From assembly GCA_032622095.1 (NCBI GenBank), contig CP136066.1, positions 2,879,784-2,943,783 of the forward strand: DNA of 64,000 bases, written 5' to 3'. This document shows, piece by piece, positions 44,336 through 54,069 of this stretch. The position numbers and the translations under genes were made by a program. Within the stretch, counting starts at the first letter, position 1. Every line of letters starts with the position of its first letter. The notes under the pieces were generated by a model that was given only the letters and a program-made list of their open reading frames with translations, was not told the DNA's origin and ran no database searches. Source of the DNA: Siphonodentalium dalli. Taxonomy: Eukaryota; Mollusca; Scaphopoda; Gadilida; Siphonodentaliidae.

Positions 44336-44625
44336 GCTTGACATGAATCCAAAATGACTTATATTCATGTGTTATACTATTCGCTTGACATGATATCCAA
44401 AATGACTTATATCCATGTTTTATACCATCCGCTTGACATAATATCCAAAATGACTCATATTCATGTGTTATACTATCCGCTTGACATGAATCCAAAATGA
44501 CTTATATTCATGTGTTATTCTATCCAGCTTGACATAATATCCCAAATGACTTATATTCATGTGTTATACTATCCGCTTGACATGATATCCCAAATTATTT
44601 GTATTCGTGTGTTATACTATCCGCC
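44336..44625. repeat. 48-bp tandem repeat, six units
   Basis: GCTTGACATGATATCCAAAA begins units at 44336, 44383, 44431, 44479, 44527 and 44575. Units contain TGACTTATATTCATGTGTTA. Non-coding and intronic in the proposed gene. Confidence 0.9.
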
Positions 44626-46473
44626 CCAATATAGTAGTCTGGACGTTGAAGTCAAAATGCAGGGTCAACCTAGCACAAATTGTTAGTGAGGCGATTTTGG
44701 TGCCAAAACATGCTCAAATGTCCAAGTAGGAACAACATATCCAAAATCCGCTTTGGGGGGGACATGTTTTATCCCAGACGACATCCAACGTGGTGTTTAT
44801 ATTACATTACTTCTCGAAATAAGTCATTATACGATATTTGTGGCATAGGAATTAATCAGTTTGTGTAAAATTAGAGTGTGGGGGCAATAGAGTGACACGG
44901 ACAGAAAATAATACACTCGCGGTCATAACATGGCTTTAAAAAATGGCCGCAACTATAAGACGTACCACGACGAAGCAACATGCTGGATAAACACATAGGT
45001 CTGTAAATGCCTATTGGCAATATAAAAGTTGTTGTTAAGTATCTTTTAATGTACACATATAATTAAAACAGATCCGTTTGAAGGATTTATCGGTCAATAC
45101 AACGCAAGTCAAACCCAATAATTTACGTTTTTAAAATTTAGCTTATCCAATATCCAACTGTCGGTCCAATAATTTTGGGCATGCAAAACACAAAGTAATG
45201 TGTCGGCACACAATGCGTGATAGCTTCAGTCGGCGTTGTGATTAATTATTGAATGCGATACAGACACTGAAGTGCATACTCACGCAGTTTAAAGAATATT
45301 TACATTTTCGGAATGTTCTATACTATCCGTGATAATACACCATGCACACATGTCCCAATGATTATTACTGCAGGAAACACTCATATATTCAGTAGATTAA
45401 CGCCATATCTCACCAGATGAAAGAAACGGTAGGCCTACAACTTACAGTTGATGAAAAATTACATGTCTTACTATTCTTTTCTTTTTGCACTTTAAAACAC
45501 GCCGGTACAGACATATATTTGATCTGAACCTTTTGGTGGGGAAACATGATTTTAGCGAGGAAACATGGTTGTGGTGCATTTAACGTGCACATGATCTAGT
45601 TATTAATGGGTTATACAGAGTTAATGATTTTAAATCACATTGTGGGCTCGGAAGTCATCCATCCATTCCCAATTTATGACAATTCCATTCACATCAATTT
45701 CAATAAATATTAACCACAGGGTATTTACTTTAGTTAGTTCAATAGATAGATATTAAAAGTTCCAGTTCTATAGCATAACTTAAATTGTCAGTATTAATAA
45801 AGGTCTAGTTACAATACTGGCTCTAAGAAAATGTATTTAGTTATCCTTTACTCTACTTTATATGAAGTTTGATTGGATGTGCACTGACATCCTGAATTTC
45901 ATAAAATTAATTTCGGACATTAATTGCATCGTTCACAATCAGCATTAAGCTTTTAATACTTTAATATTATCATCAGACAATTCACCAAATCAAATGCACC
46001 TTTACATGTTTTGTCATCAAAGACATCTATTTACCACTTCAGCACAAACACATATTCTTTATTTTTCATTTTTAATTATGTTGATCAATTTTGTTCACAC
46101 ATTAAATGTTATTATATATGTTTATTGCAATTGGTGATAATTCGCATTTTGGATTGATTTGATTTGGTTGGTAATATTAATGTTCACGCTTCCACAAACC
46201 GGTAAATAAGTAGACATTTACACTTTTGTTCAAGTTACTTCAGTGGCCACTTTACAAGAGTTTACTGGTATATGCTACAAGCAATGAATAATATTAGTTT
46301 TCAGTATCGTTTGGTTTGAAAATATCTTGCCTCCCACATCACCTGATCGGATGCAGCTATGACATGGACAATAGGATCTTCACATTTTACCCAGTAATAT
46401 TGGCTATTCTACAAATACGACTAAACACTGTTTGTCAATATTTATATTTATTACGAATTTGGCATTAATTCAG
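44626..46473. other. Unassigned intronic sequence
   Basis: AT-rich, with no gene or repeat recognised. Confidence 0.4.
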
Positions 46474-46689
46474 CTTCAACGGCCACGCTATAAATGGGTA
46501 GGTGATCACTGTATCTTGCATAATTCACACACAGCTACTGAAATATTAAAATCGTTATTCCCTGCATATCCACACAGACATAGGCCAGACAAACGTCGGA
46601 AACTAGTCCATCCATTTCATGAAAAAATGGACTCTAGATCTTACAGCATTGTACCACTTAAACAGCTGACAAATACGAAATTTGAATGA
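46474..46689 (+). other. Unidentified coding-like frame after an AG
   Basis: GGCATTAATTCAG (to 46473) is followed in phase 0 by 71 codons up to TGA (46687-46689). The frame includes KWVGDHCILHNSHTATEILK and RHRPDKRRKLVHPFHEKMDS, which look protein-like, with a basic middle. I recognise no family. It ends 20 bp before the 37-bp minisatellite. It could be a terminal alternative exon, an element remnant or chance. Confidence 0.25.
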
Positions 46690-46709
46690 TCTGTGTTTTG
46701 GAACTCCCT

Positions 46710-47130
46710 GGCTCCATCTATACACCACTACACACACGGTCTTTATGCAACCCCTGGCTCCATCTATACACCGCTACACACACGGTCTTTATGGCTCCAT
46801 CTATACACCACTACACACACGGCTTTATGGCTCCATCTATACACCACTACACACACGGTCTTTATGGCTCAATCTAAACACCACTACACACACGGTCTTT
46901 ATGGCTCCATCTATACACCACTACACACACGGTCTTTATGGCTCAATATATACACCACTACACACACGGTCTTTATGGCTCCATCTATACACCACTACAC
47001 ACACGGTCTTTATGCTGGCTCCATCTATACACCACTACACACACGGTCTTTATGGCTCCATATATACACCACTACACACACGGTCTTTATGACTCCATCT
47101 ATACACCACTACAAACACGGTCTTTATGCG
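46710..47130. repeat. 37-bp minisatellite, about eleven units
   Basis: GGCTCCATCTATACACCACT plus ACACACACGGTCTTTAT recurs every 37 bp. 37 is not a multiple of 3, so each unit shifts frame and several overlapping frames stay open (the longest 169 codons). This is repeat-driven, not coding. Confidence 0.95.
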
Positions 47131-47157
47131 AAGGTTGGTAAGGAAAGGGAATTACAG

Positions 47158-47366
47158 AAACAGTATGATAATCTCTTGAAGCCGCGGACCATTCACAAAT
47201 AAACAGTATGATAATCTCTTGAAGCCGCGGACCATTCACAAATAAACAGTATGATAATCTCTTGAAGCCGCGGACCATTCACAAATAAAAACGGCTTGAA
47301 GCCGCGGACCATTTACAAATAAAAACGGCTTGAAGCCGCGGACCATTCACAAATAAAAACGGCTTA
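47158..47366. repeat. 43-bp then 34-bp tandem repeats
   Basis: Three units of 43 bp (AAACAGTATGATAATCTCTT with GAAGCCGCGGACCATTCACA) pass into about three units of 34 bp that keep GGCTTGAAGCCGCGGACCAT. The shorter unit seems to derive from the longer by an internal loss. GGCTTGAAGCC is palindromic. Confidence 0.9.
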
Positions 47367-48105
47367 CAAATAAGAAACATAATTTTGACCTAACCTTTGG
47401 TGACCGACTATAATATCCGAAGGCTGTGACCGACCAAGGTCTTATGCTGTCCCGGGATGTTGATAACGTGACAATATGACTATTTTATCGAGACGTAGTA
47501 TAGTTGACCTCAAGCAGGCTGATGTCATTTTGAAAACCTACTGACAACAAACTGTGATTTTTGTTCTTTTTTGGAAATCCTGTCTTATATATTATATCTA
47601 AATGCCACACACTTAATCGATCAGCTTTTGCGAAATAGTTGCTCTGTACTTGAAAGGGAATACATGTTACCACAACATTGAATTATTGGTATGTATTGTG
47701 GATACCCCAATGTACATTCGAAGGTTTCAACCATCAACAGTATCAGTATATATATACTATATAATATATCTTAATCATATTTATTTTGTCGACTTTTATA
47801 ACACATGGTATATAACACGTATATATATCATGGATACACTATCATTTAGATAACGTTTCACAGTATGGAGACATGCAATGAGTTTATGTCGAGACATGAA
47901 CTCATTTTTAATATATTTCCCATGTTGTTTGTATTGCCCATAGCGCACATGCGTTTATGTTTCACTCATCCCTGGCTAAGATTAATTAATTTGATGCATA
48001 CATTCTGTTGATTATATTAGGAGATGGTACCATACTTGACCGGTTTTAGTGTACTGTCGTCATTTAATACAGTCCACTGGCCTGTTTGTATTTCTTATAT
48101 TGCAG
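47367..48105. other. Unassigned intronic sequence
   Basis: No gene or repeat recognised apart from AT-rich dinucleotide stretches near 47740-47830. Confidence 0.4.
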
Positions 48106-48254
48106 TTAGGCGTTATTGCTAATACGGTGAGAAACGCTGCTGTCGGATACTCTGGAGATTATCTCACATATTTCCCATACAAGAGATATGTTCAAAATGG
48201 GCAGATGAACGTGTCAATGATTCCAGAAGGGAAGATTAAAGACGTCTACCTCAG
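48106..48254 (+). CDS. Second exon of METTL24-like gene (stem region)
   Basis: TTCTTATATTGCAG (to 48105) is a strong acceptor and CTCAG|GTAAGA (48255) a near-perfect donor. The 149-bp exon begins in phase 0 (LGVIANTVRNAAVGYSGDYL) and ends two bases into a codon, after KIKDVYL. Two properties tie it to the exon at 60348. That exon starts with the single base needed to complete the codon, and the join reads VYL-S-FVDSIETPCW, the pattern expected just before a METTL24-like methyltransferase domain. It contains one NVS glycosylation site, in keeping with a lumenal stem. Its last bases and donor are repeated four more times downstream. The family assignment of this exon rests on phase and on the join. 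Confidence 0.65.
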
Positions 48255-48369
48255 GTAAGAATATCAAAGACGTCTACCTCAGGTAAGAATATTAAAGACG
48301 TATACCTCAGGTAAGAATATCAAAGACGTCTACCTCAGGTAAGAATATCAAAGACGTCTACCTCAGGTA
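48239..48369 (+). repeat. 28-bp tandem repeat duplicating an exon end and splice donor
   Basis: The unit AAAGACGTCTACCTCAGGTA plus AGAATATC occurs five times (last copy partial at about 48351-48370). Each copy contains the CTCAG|GTAAGA junction of the exon ending at 48254. Donors therefore sit at 28-bp intervals. Use of a downstream one would add 28, 56, 84 or 112 bp; only 84 keeps the frame. Confidence 0.9.
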
Positions 48370-48421
48370 AGACATGTCAATTTCCATAGTAGTCCATTGT
48401 CAACTGAGGCAAGATTTCACC

Positions 48422-48964
48422 CATATAGATAGATAGATAGATAGATACTTTATTGCGCAATCGCTATACGGATACAGGATATGGCAAAGAAAGAAAAAAA
48501 AACAAAAAAATATATACATAAACATGCAAATAAAATATATGTGCTGAGTGATTACAGTGTTATTGTCGTAATATTTCGGCTTCAATTAAATATTTACTCA
48601 GAGCTCTGCTCAGTTGTTTATCATTAGATTTGAATATTTCTTGAAGCTTTTCGCGCTCGTCTAACACATCGTAATTTGATATCACATTCTTCGCGTAACT
48701 GCTAAAGACTTGCCTAGGATTGTGGTACTTCGGGCAGTGTAATAAAAAGTGAGACTCATCTTCGATAGGTTTATCTCTAGCGGGCATATTATGACTACAT
48801 TGTTTGCAAGTTCGTTCCTCTGCGGGGATTAGGATATAGGAAATTAATGGCACAATATGTTTTTGTAGACAGATAACTGAAAGTTCACTATCCTGTTTTC
48901 GCATAGACATAATAGGAAGCATTTTTCGAATTTTGCTGCTTATCTGAAGAAATTTACCCCGCAT
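48422..48964 (-). mobile_element. LINE 3' end: ORF2 C-terminal fragment with (ATCT)n tail
   Basis: A minus-strand frame (48560-48964, 134 residues) ends with the zinc-binding tail typical of some non-LTR retrotransposon reverse transcriptase proteins: RTCKQCSHN (C-x2-C), then IEDESHFLLHCPKY (H-x4-C). The reverse transcriptase and endonuclease are absent, and a stop lies a few codons upstream of the ATG, so the copy is 5'-truncated. After the stop, about 140 bp of 3' UTR hold AATAAAG and finish in an (ATCT)n tract (48425-48447 on this strand). That replaces a poly(A) tail and marks the insertion end. The clade (CR1/L2-like or other) cannot be fixed from this part. It lies in the second intron of the proposed methyltransferase-like gene. 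Confidence 0.75.
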
Positions 48965-49399
48965 TTTATGTCATTTTTCGAAAATGGCCAAATTTAACTT
49001 TTTCGTCATCAAACTACAAAAAGTGAAGGATATCTGATCTGTTTGTCGTACAGTTGTTTGTAGTTGATTGCTTTGTAAAATGGAATGAACAACAACACCA
49101 AGTTTTAGTTATTCGTGACGTTATGCCTGTTCGAATTACGTTTCGCGCATTTTTTTATAGAGTCTGTTTATAAAGCTGACGGTAATCTTTGTTGATGGTA
49201 ATGTTTGTTATTACAAATAAGAATATATCGACGTCGATTCGTTCAATTTTGCCAAGTTATATGTCAAATGAAAGGGAATTTTATTGCCAATAAGACACAC
49301 CTGATGTTATTTTGGCTGCTATTATCTATTTCTAGAATTCATTAGGGTTCTGATAGTTGGTGTGGTTTTAGCCAAAATCGATCATTGTAACCTTTACCT

Positions 49400-49498
49400 T
49401 TTCTTGTACTCGTCCAGGTTGAGGTTAAACGTCACTGGACTCGACACCGCATGTCTTGTCCGATATGACTTTTCGTACAAGAAAAACATAATGTACAC
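49400..49498. repeat. Duplicated ~100-bp block, copy 1
   Basis: TCGTCCAGGTTGAGGTTAAA, GTCACTGGACTCGACACCGC and CGTACAAGAAAAACA also occur in order at 49580-49690. On the minus strand both copies are open and partly alike (FFLYE, then HAVSSPVT). On the plus strand copy 1 starts with an AG acceptor. Which strand, if either, coded is undecided. Confidence 0.6.
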
Positions 49499-49579
49499 AC
49501 CATTGTATAATAACTTCATATAATACAATAACACCTATTTCAGTATATGTGGTGTATACATGGAATTGTAATAGGACCT

Positions 49580-49690
49580 TGCCTAAATTCGCCCAGGTTG
49601 TGGTGATAAGTCACTGGACTCGACACTGCATGTCCCGTCCAATATGTCTTTCTCCACAACCTTGACTCGTACAAGAAAAACACATACTGT
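49580..49690. repeat. Duplicated ~100-bp block, copy 2
   Basis: Partner of 49400-49498 with an extra ~12 bp in the middle (CTCCACAACCTTG). The minus-strand reading is FFLYESRLWRKTYWTGHAVS then SPVT. No family is recognised. Confidence 0.6.
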
Positions 49691-49699
49691 ACGGACAAA

Positions 49700-50442
49700 T
49701 TGGACGGAAAAACGTTTGAAAAACGGAAAAAAATATTGGGCTTTTGGTGGTTGGGTGTTTGGATACCGAAAATGGTCAAAAGATTCACATACGTGTACGT
49801 GTCTGTAATCGACCCCCAGCCGCTTGCCATGAATGTTTTCGTCGAAAATCGAGAATGAATGTTGAAACGAAACAAAGATATTGCAATTTGATACTATATA
49901 AGGCACAACGTTGTTTATATTTTCTTTCATAATCAGATTGTGAAGTTTTATTCGGGGTTTGAACTTTGATTTTTAGATGGCTTATTTTGTCTGGTTCTTT
50001 GCCAATTCATGAATGTGAACATCAAATTTTCCGCCTTGTTCGAACGTTTTCATTGAACAAAATACAAATTATTAAACCATCGGGCAAGCGATTCAAATTT
50101 TCAGATTTTCATTTCTCACATATAGGTAATGTTTTTGTTAGTTTGTCATATCATGAATTTTGGAAACAGTATATATAATTGTTCGGACGAGATATTTGCT
50201 CATGGTCGATTCATCAACAACAATACCTGCGTACTTTGAAATTGTTCTGCTTGTATTTACATGTGAATGTATTTGACCTAGACTTGTTAGTCGATAGCCA
50301 AATCAAAAGTCACTTCGAAAAACTGACTAATCAAGTAGGTGTTACTAACTAATAACATATGTAAACTCTGAAGCCCAACGAAAGGCACAAGTCACGTGAT
50401 AAACTATACCATTCATATATTCATATGATAAACTCATATACA
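49700..50442. other. Unassigned intronic sequence
   Basis: Overlapping frames on both strands, none convincing. Confidence 0.35.
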
Positions 50443-50738
50443 TGTATATAAGAGAATGTATTGGCTTAACACATTAAAAATGATAAAATTGTTAAAGAAT
50501 GTAAGAAAAAATGGTAAAAAGTGTTAAAAAAAGATTTTTTTTAGGCCAATGCATTCTCTTATATATGCGAGGCGACCTATGGTCGACTCGCATATATAAG
50601 AGAATGCATTGGCACAGGGCATAACTGTAACTATCACAATGTGGTCAAGGAGCCGGTTCCAATGATATCCATATTTGTATGGTTCTATTGAGACAGACCG
50701 AAGATATTTTAGGCTGTTGAAGCTTCATTTGGCCGGTT
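50443..50738. mobile_element. Palindromic MITE, partial copy of the 36.0-kb element
   Basis: It begins inside the first hairpin (TATATAAGAGAATGTATTGG), keeps the A-rich spacer TAAAATTGTTAAAGAATGTA, a perfect second hairpin (about 50545-50613) and the trailing sequence to GGCCGGTT. It is over 90 percent like the element at 36043-36422 by eye. Both termini are missing. Confidence 0.8.
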
Positions 50739-51365
50739 TCATTCGTATATTCTTATGGAAATAAATAATTTGGTAACTTTTGCGGTTTTTGTCAAAAGAA
50801 ATAATGAAAACAGACTCCAAAATTTTCTTCTGAGAAAATTTGTAATATCAGATGTTTGTCTTCTTGAAAAAAATATTGAATATTAGATATTTGATATATC
50901 CAAACATAACCACTTTTGTCCAGTCTGTCATGATTCGACTCTTCCCTATCACTAACGGCTAGACAACAATCTGAACGGTAAAAGCAGAACCTATCCAATA
51001 TCACTTGTATCGACTGGAGTTGTATTCAGACATGGATAAACCTTATTGAAATAATATACTTTTGTGAGATAAAAATGTACCATATTCGTTTGTGAAATGG
51101 CGGTGGGGATGGAACCCCCCAGATCCCACAATTGGGTTTACCATTTCCAGCACGTCATATTTTATGCTAGACACTGTGGTGGCATGTAATTCTAGCGATA
51201 AGATGGACAGATCATCTGTGAACGAGTACAGTATCGTAGCAGACCACAATATTTTACTCCAAAACAAGGTGTTTCTTTGTATACATAAATCCTGTTGTAT
51301 GCAAAACAGGTTTTACACAAATTACAACGATCTTCTGTTGATGGGGGTAATTTAATTGGAATGTC
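50739..51365. other. Unassigned intronic sequence
   Basis: Opposed short frames near 51043-51355 are not supported by splice sites or domains. Confidence 0.4.
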
Positions 51366-51369
51366 TTAA

Positions 51370-51489
51370 CCCTTTGAGTGCCAGGTCCGATTTTTGTATC
51401 AACCCATATACCCTGTGCCAATGCATTCTCTTATATATGCGAGTCGACCATAGGTCGCCTCGCATATATAAGAGAATGCATTGGCTTAA

Positions 51490-51528
<39 letters not shown>

Positions 51529-51611
51529 TTTTAATATATTTTATTATATTCTTTAACAGACTTATTGTGTAGGTTTAGGGCCGATAATATCGGCCCCTGG
51601 CACTCAAATGG
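51370..51611. mobile_element. piggyBac-type MITE, intact, with hairpin and poly-T
   Basis: TTAA at 51366-51369 and 51612-51615 flank the inverted ends CCCTTTGAGTGCCAGG and CCTGGCACTCAAATGG. CCGAT near the left end pairs with ATCGG near the right. Inside are the family hairpin (about 51416-51484) and a run of about 36 T. No transposase. This is the clearest member of the group. Confidence 0.85.
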
Positions 51612-51791
51612 TTAAATGAGAAACCAAGGTGTGAGCTAAATTACTTAGCACGTATATTGTTCTCCCCACCTTTGGTTCCCTTATTTTATATATCTGACGG
51701 CAGATGTTTTCAGAATGTTCTTAAATACCTTATACATAGATCGTCGCAGTTTGGTCTGCACACAAGCCTGCAAATAGCGTGCTTGTCATTT

Positions 51792-51884
51792 GCAGAATGA
51801 GATCACCAGAGGGTGAATTTAGTGATCCTATCCCGCACAGCGGGATAGCATCACCAAATTCACCATATGTATACCTCATTCTGC
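51792..51884. repeat. Foldback element, CAGAATGAGGT family, copy 2
   Basis: GCAGAATGAGATCACCAGAG pairs with the complement near CATATGTATACCTCATTCTGC. The inner arms GGTGAATTTAGTGAT/ATCACCAAATTCACC and TATCCCGC/GCGGGATA complete a 93-bp hairpin. Related to 19735-19836. Confidence 0.7.
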
Positions 51885-52626
51885 TTAGGCCTCATCGTCT
51901 GGGAAGTATGCACACAAGCATCAGAGAACAAAGGGTTGAAATATATGCTGATAAATCTATGATGTTAATTGTTTTTAAATATTTCTGTTTCTGTGAAGTT
52001 TATTAATTGGTTGCGGACACATGTACCACAGTAGCGATGGCATTGTAGGCGTGACAAATTTATTATGGTGGAGTTTGGTGACAATTGTTCGTCATAATTA
52101 ATATGCCATAGCCAGTTATGTTGCCCGCTGAGTTTCCGCACAATGAGTCGACTGGGCCAATTAACCCACTGCGATTCACCAATATTGATCTCTACTCATT
52201 ACGTTTTGCTAAATTGTATTCGGTACGATATATATAATTGCACTATAGATCGTCCAGAATTGTGTTTGATCGTGGCCTGGTGGCAATTCCTCATTGACTC
52301 ACGCATCATGCATGTGGTACGTTTTTTTTATGATCTCAATGCATGCATGTTTATCTACTTATATTAATTTCATTAATAAGAACAATCATGGCTGTTGACA
52401 GAAATGGGTTATTCATTAAGTTAGCAAGTGGACTTGTGTGTTAGCATGCAAAATATAACACTGCGTGTTGAGTGAATATCAACATCGACAAGACATTCAC
52501 AGGTAGATACACCCTTGAGATCGCTGGTAGAGCTTGGTAGACTTATTGTGCGAATTTGCAGAGGGCGGCATAGCTTGCTGTGGCGTATTACTTATGACGA
52601 CCAATATTGTCACCGAACTCCACCAT
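51885..52626. other. Unassigned intronic sequence
   Basis: No gene or repeat recognised. Confidence 0.4.
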
Positions 52627-52800
52627 AATAAATAGAGGATATCTAGTGTTTTTGAGTGGATACCGAAAAATATGTCATGAGTGAGCAAGACAAATGTTTA
52701 TTTTCGCGAGCGGCTTGCCCATCGAAAATAAACATTTGTCACGGTCACGAATGACGTATTTTTCGGTATCCACTAGAAAAAACACTAGATATTCTTTTTA
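52627..52800. mobile_element. Foldback MITE, ~75-bp arms
   Basis: ATATCTAGTGTTTTTGAGTG, GATACCGAAAAATA and GACAAATGTTTATTTTCG on the left pair with their complements on the right. GAGCGGCTTGCCCATC forms the loop. The arms differ at few positions. No coding capacity; target duplication unresolved. Confidence 0.7.
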
Positions 52801-54060
52801 TTATACGCATTTCCAAAGATGTTCACCACTTACGACGTTACATGATATCACAATCGTCTTCAATCGATGCATAATATTTGAAGCCATCAGCTGATCGATG
52901 CCTGTTCTCACAATGCTACTTCACAATCCGCAGAATATAAAAAGATAGTTCCCGTATTCTTCCCTTTATTTCCGCCATAAATATGTCGAATTTCAACATA
53001 AAATAAATTTTAATTATAACTGTATCAGTGAATATAATATAACTAGCAGGGTTACCCGGCGTTGCCCAGGTTAATGCGATGAGAAACCCTCTGTATGCTG
53101 TGGATATTTGTGGGGGATAGAGAATGCTCTTGCTTAAAAGTGTAATACATTTTCTCATAATTTGTATATTCAAATAGCATCATAAAACATGATTATTACA
53201 GTCATGGGATATAAGTAGTGGCTCACCTTGTCAATTGTCATTCTGTTTGTCGCGATTAATCCGTTCCAACAATAATGAAGTATGTATTTATTTACAACTG
53301 CGTATACATTAGACGTTATAATATGATACATGAACATCATAAACACATTAATTCGATAAAAGATGATAATTGGGTTTTAAATATTGAGATGTGTCAATCA
53401 ATTTAGTGGGTTGGACTAAGTTCTCGAGGACACCTGGCTATCTCCATGAAGATACAGATGTTTCAAAGAAATTTCCAGGTGCTCCTCTGTTCATGGTGCT
53501 ATATATTGGCTAACTATTCTCAGTTTTAACGAAATGTTGATGCGCATAAATAATAGCTACATGTGCCAGGCACAGAGCGAGATTTTTAGTTGTTTATGTC
53601 AGTCGAGGAGTCTGTTATAAAACCCTTGTCAGATATGCAGTATTTGGAGGATCCTGAAAAAGTCTTATGCTACTAACTGCAGTTTCTTGTATATCAGAAT
53701 AAACTATATTTGACTGCACACTGTGACCATTGTTTTTGAACAGGCCTTCGATATCTCTTGACAAATAGTAATTTTTTTGTGGAAACTGTATTGAATGGAA
53801 CAGACTCAATTTTGTTATAATATATATGCAATCCTCTGACGGTTCGGGGTCGCTCAGTTTGCACGAATATATGTATCTCTTCAATAGAATGATAAATATA
53901 CGTTTAATGCTTGTTCTATGTATCTCTTTTTGCTAGCTCATTTTGTGAATGCCCTGATTGCTATTCCCATATACATATGCCAGTTAAGAAGATATAATTG
54001 TTCAAGTGACTTAAGTGGGTCACCATATGTCGATATTGTGAAATGTGAACGTCCAAACCT
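52801..54060. other. Unassigned intronic sequence
   Basis: A minus-strand frame at 53615-53884 (90 codons, starting at TTG) has no recognisable family. A GGCGTTGCCCAGGTTAATGC stretch near 53059 may belong to a dispersed repeat. Confidence 0.35.
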
Positions 54061-54069
54061 ACTTAAAAT

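Noticed and set aside
43565-44625. CRISPR-like array
   Set aside because: Units of 42 and 48 bp are contiguous tandem repeats with no unique spacers, in a eukaryotic intron.
46682-47202. Plus-strand frames of 136 and 169 codons rich in YTPLHTRSL/HHYTHGLYG
   Set aside because: Produced by the 37-bp minisatellite, which rotates through the three frames; no start, splice or domain support.
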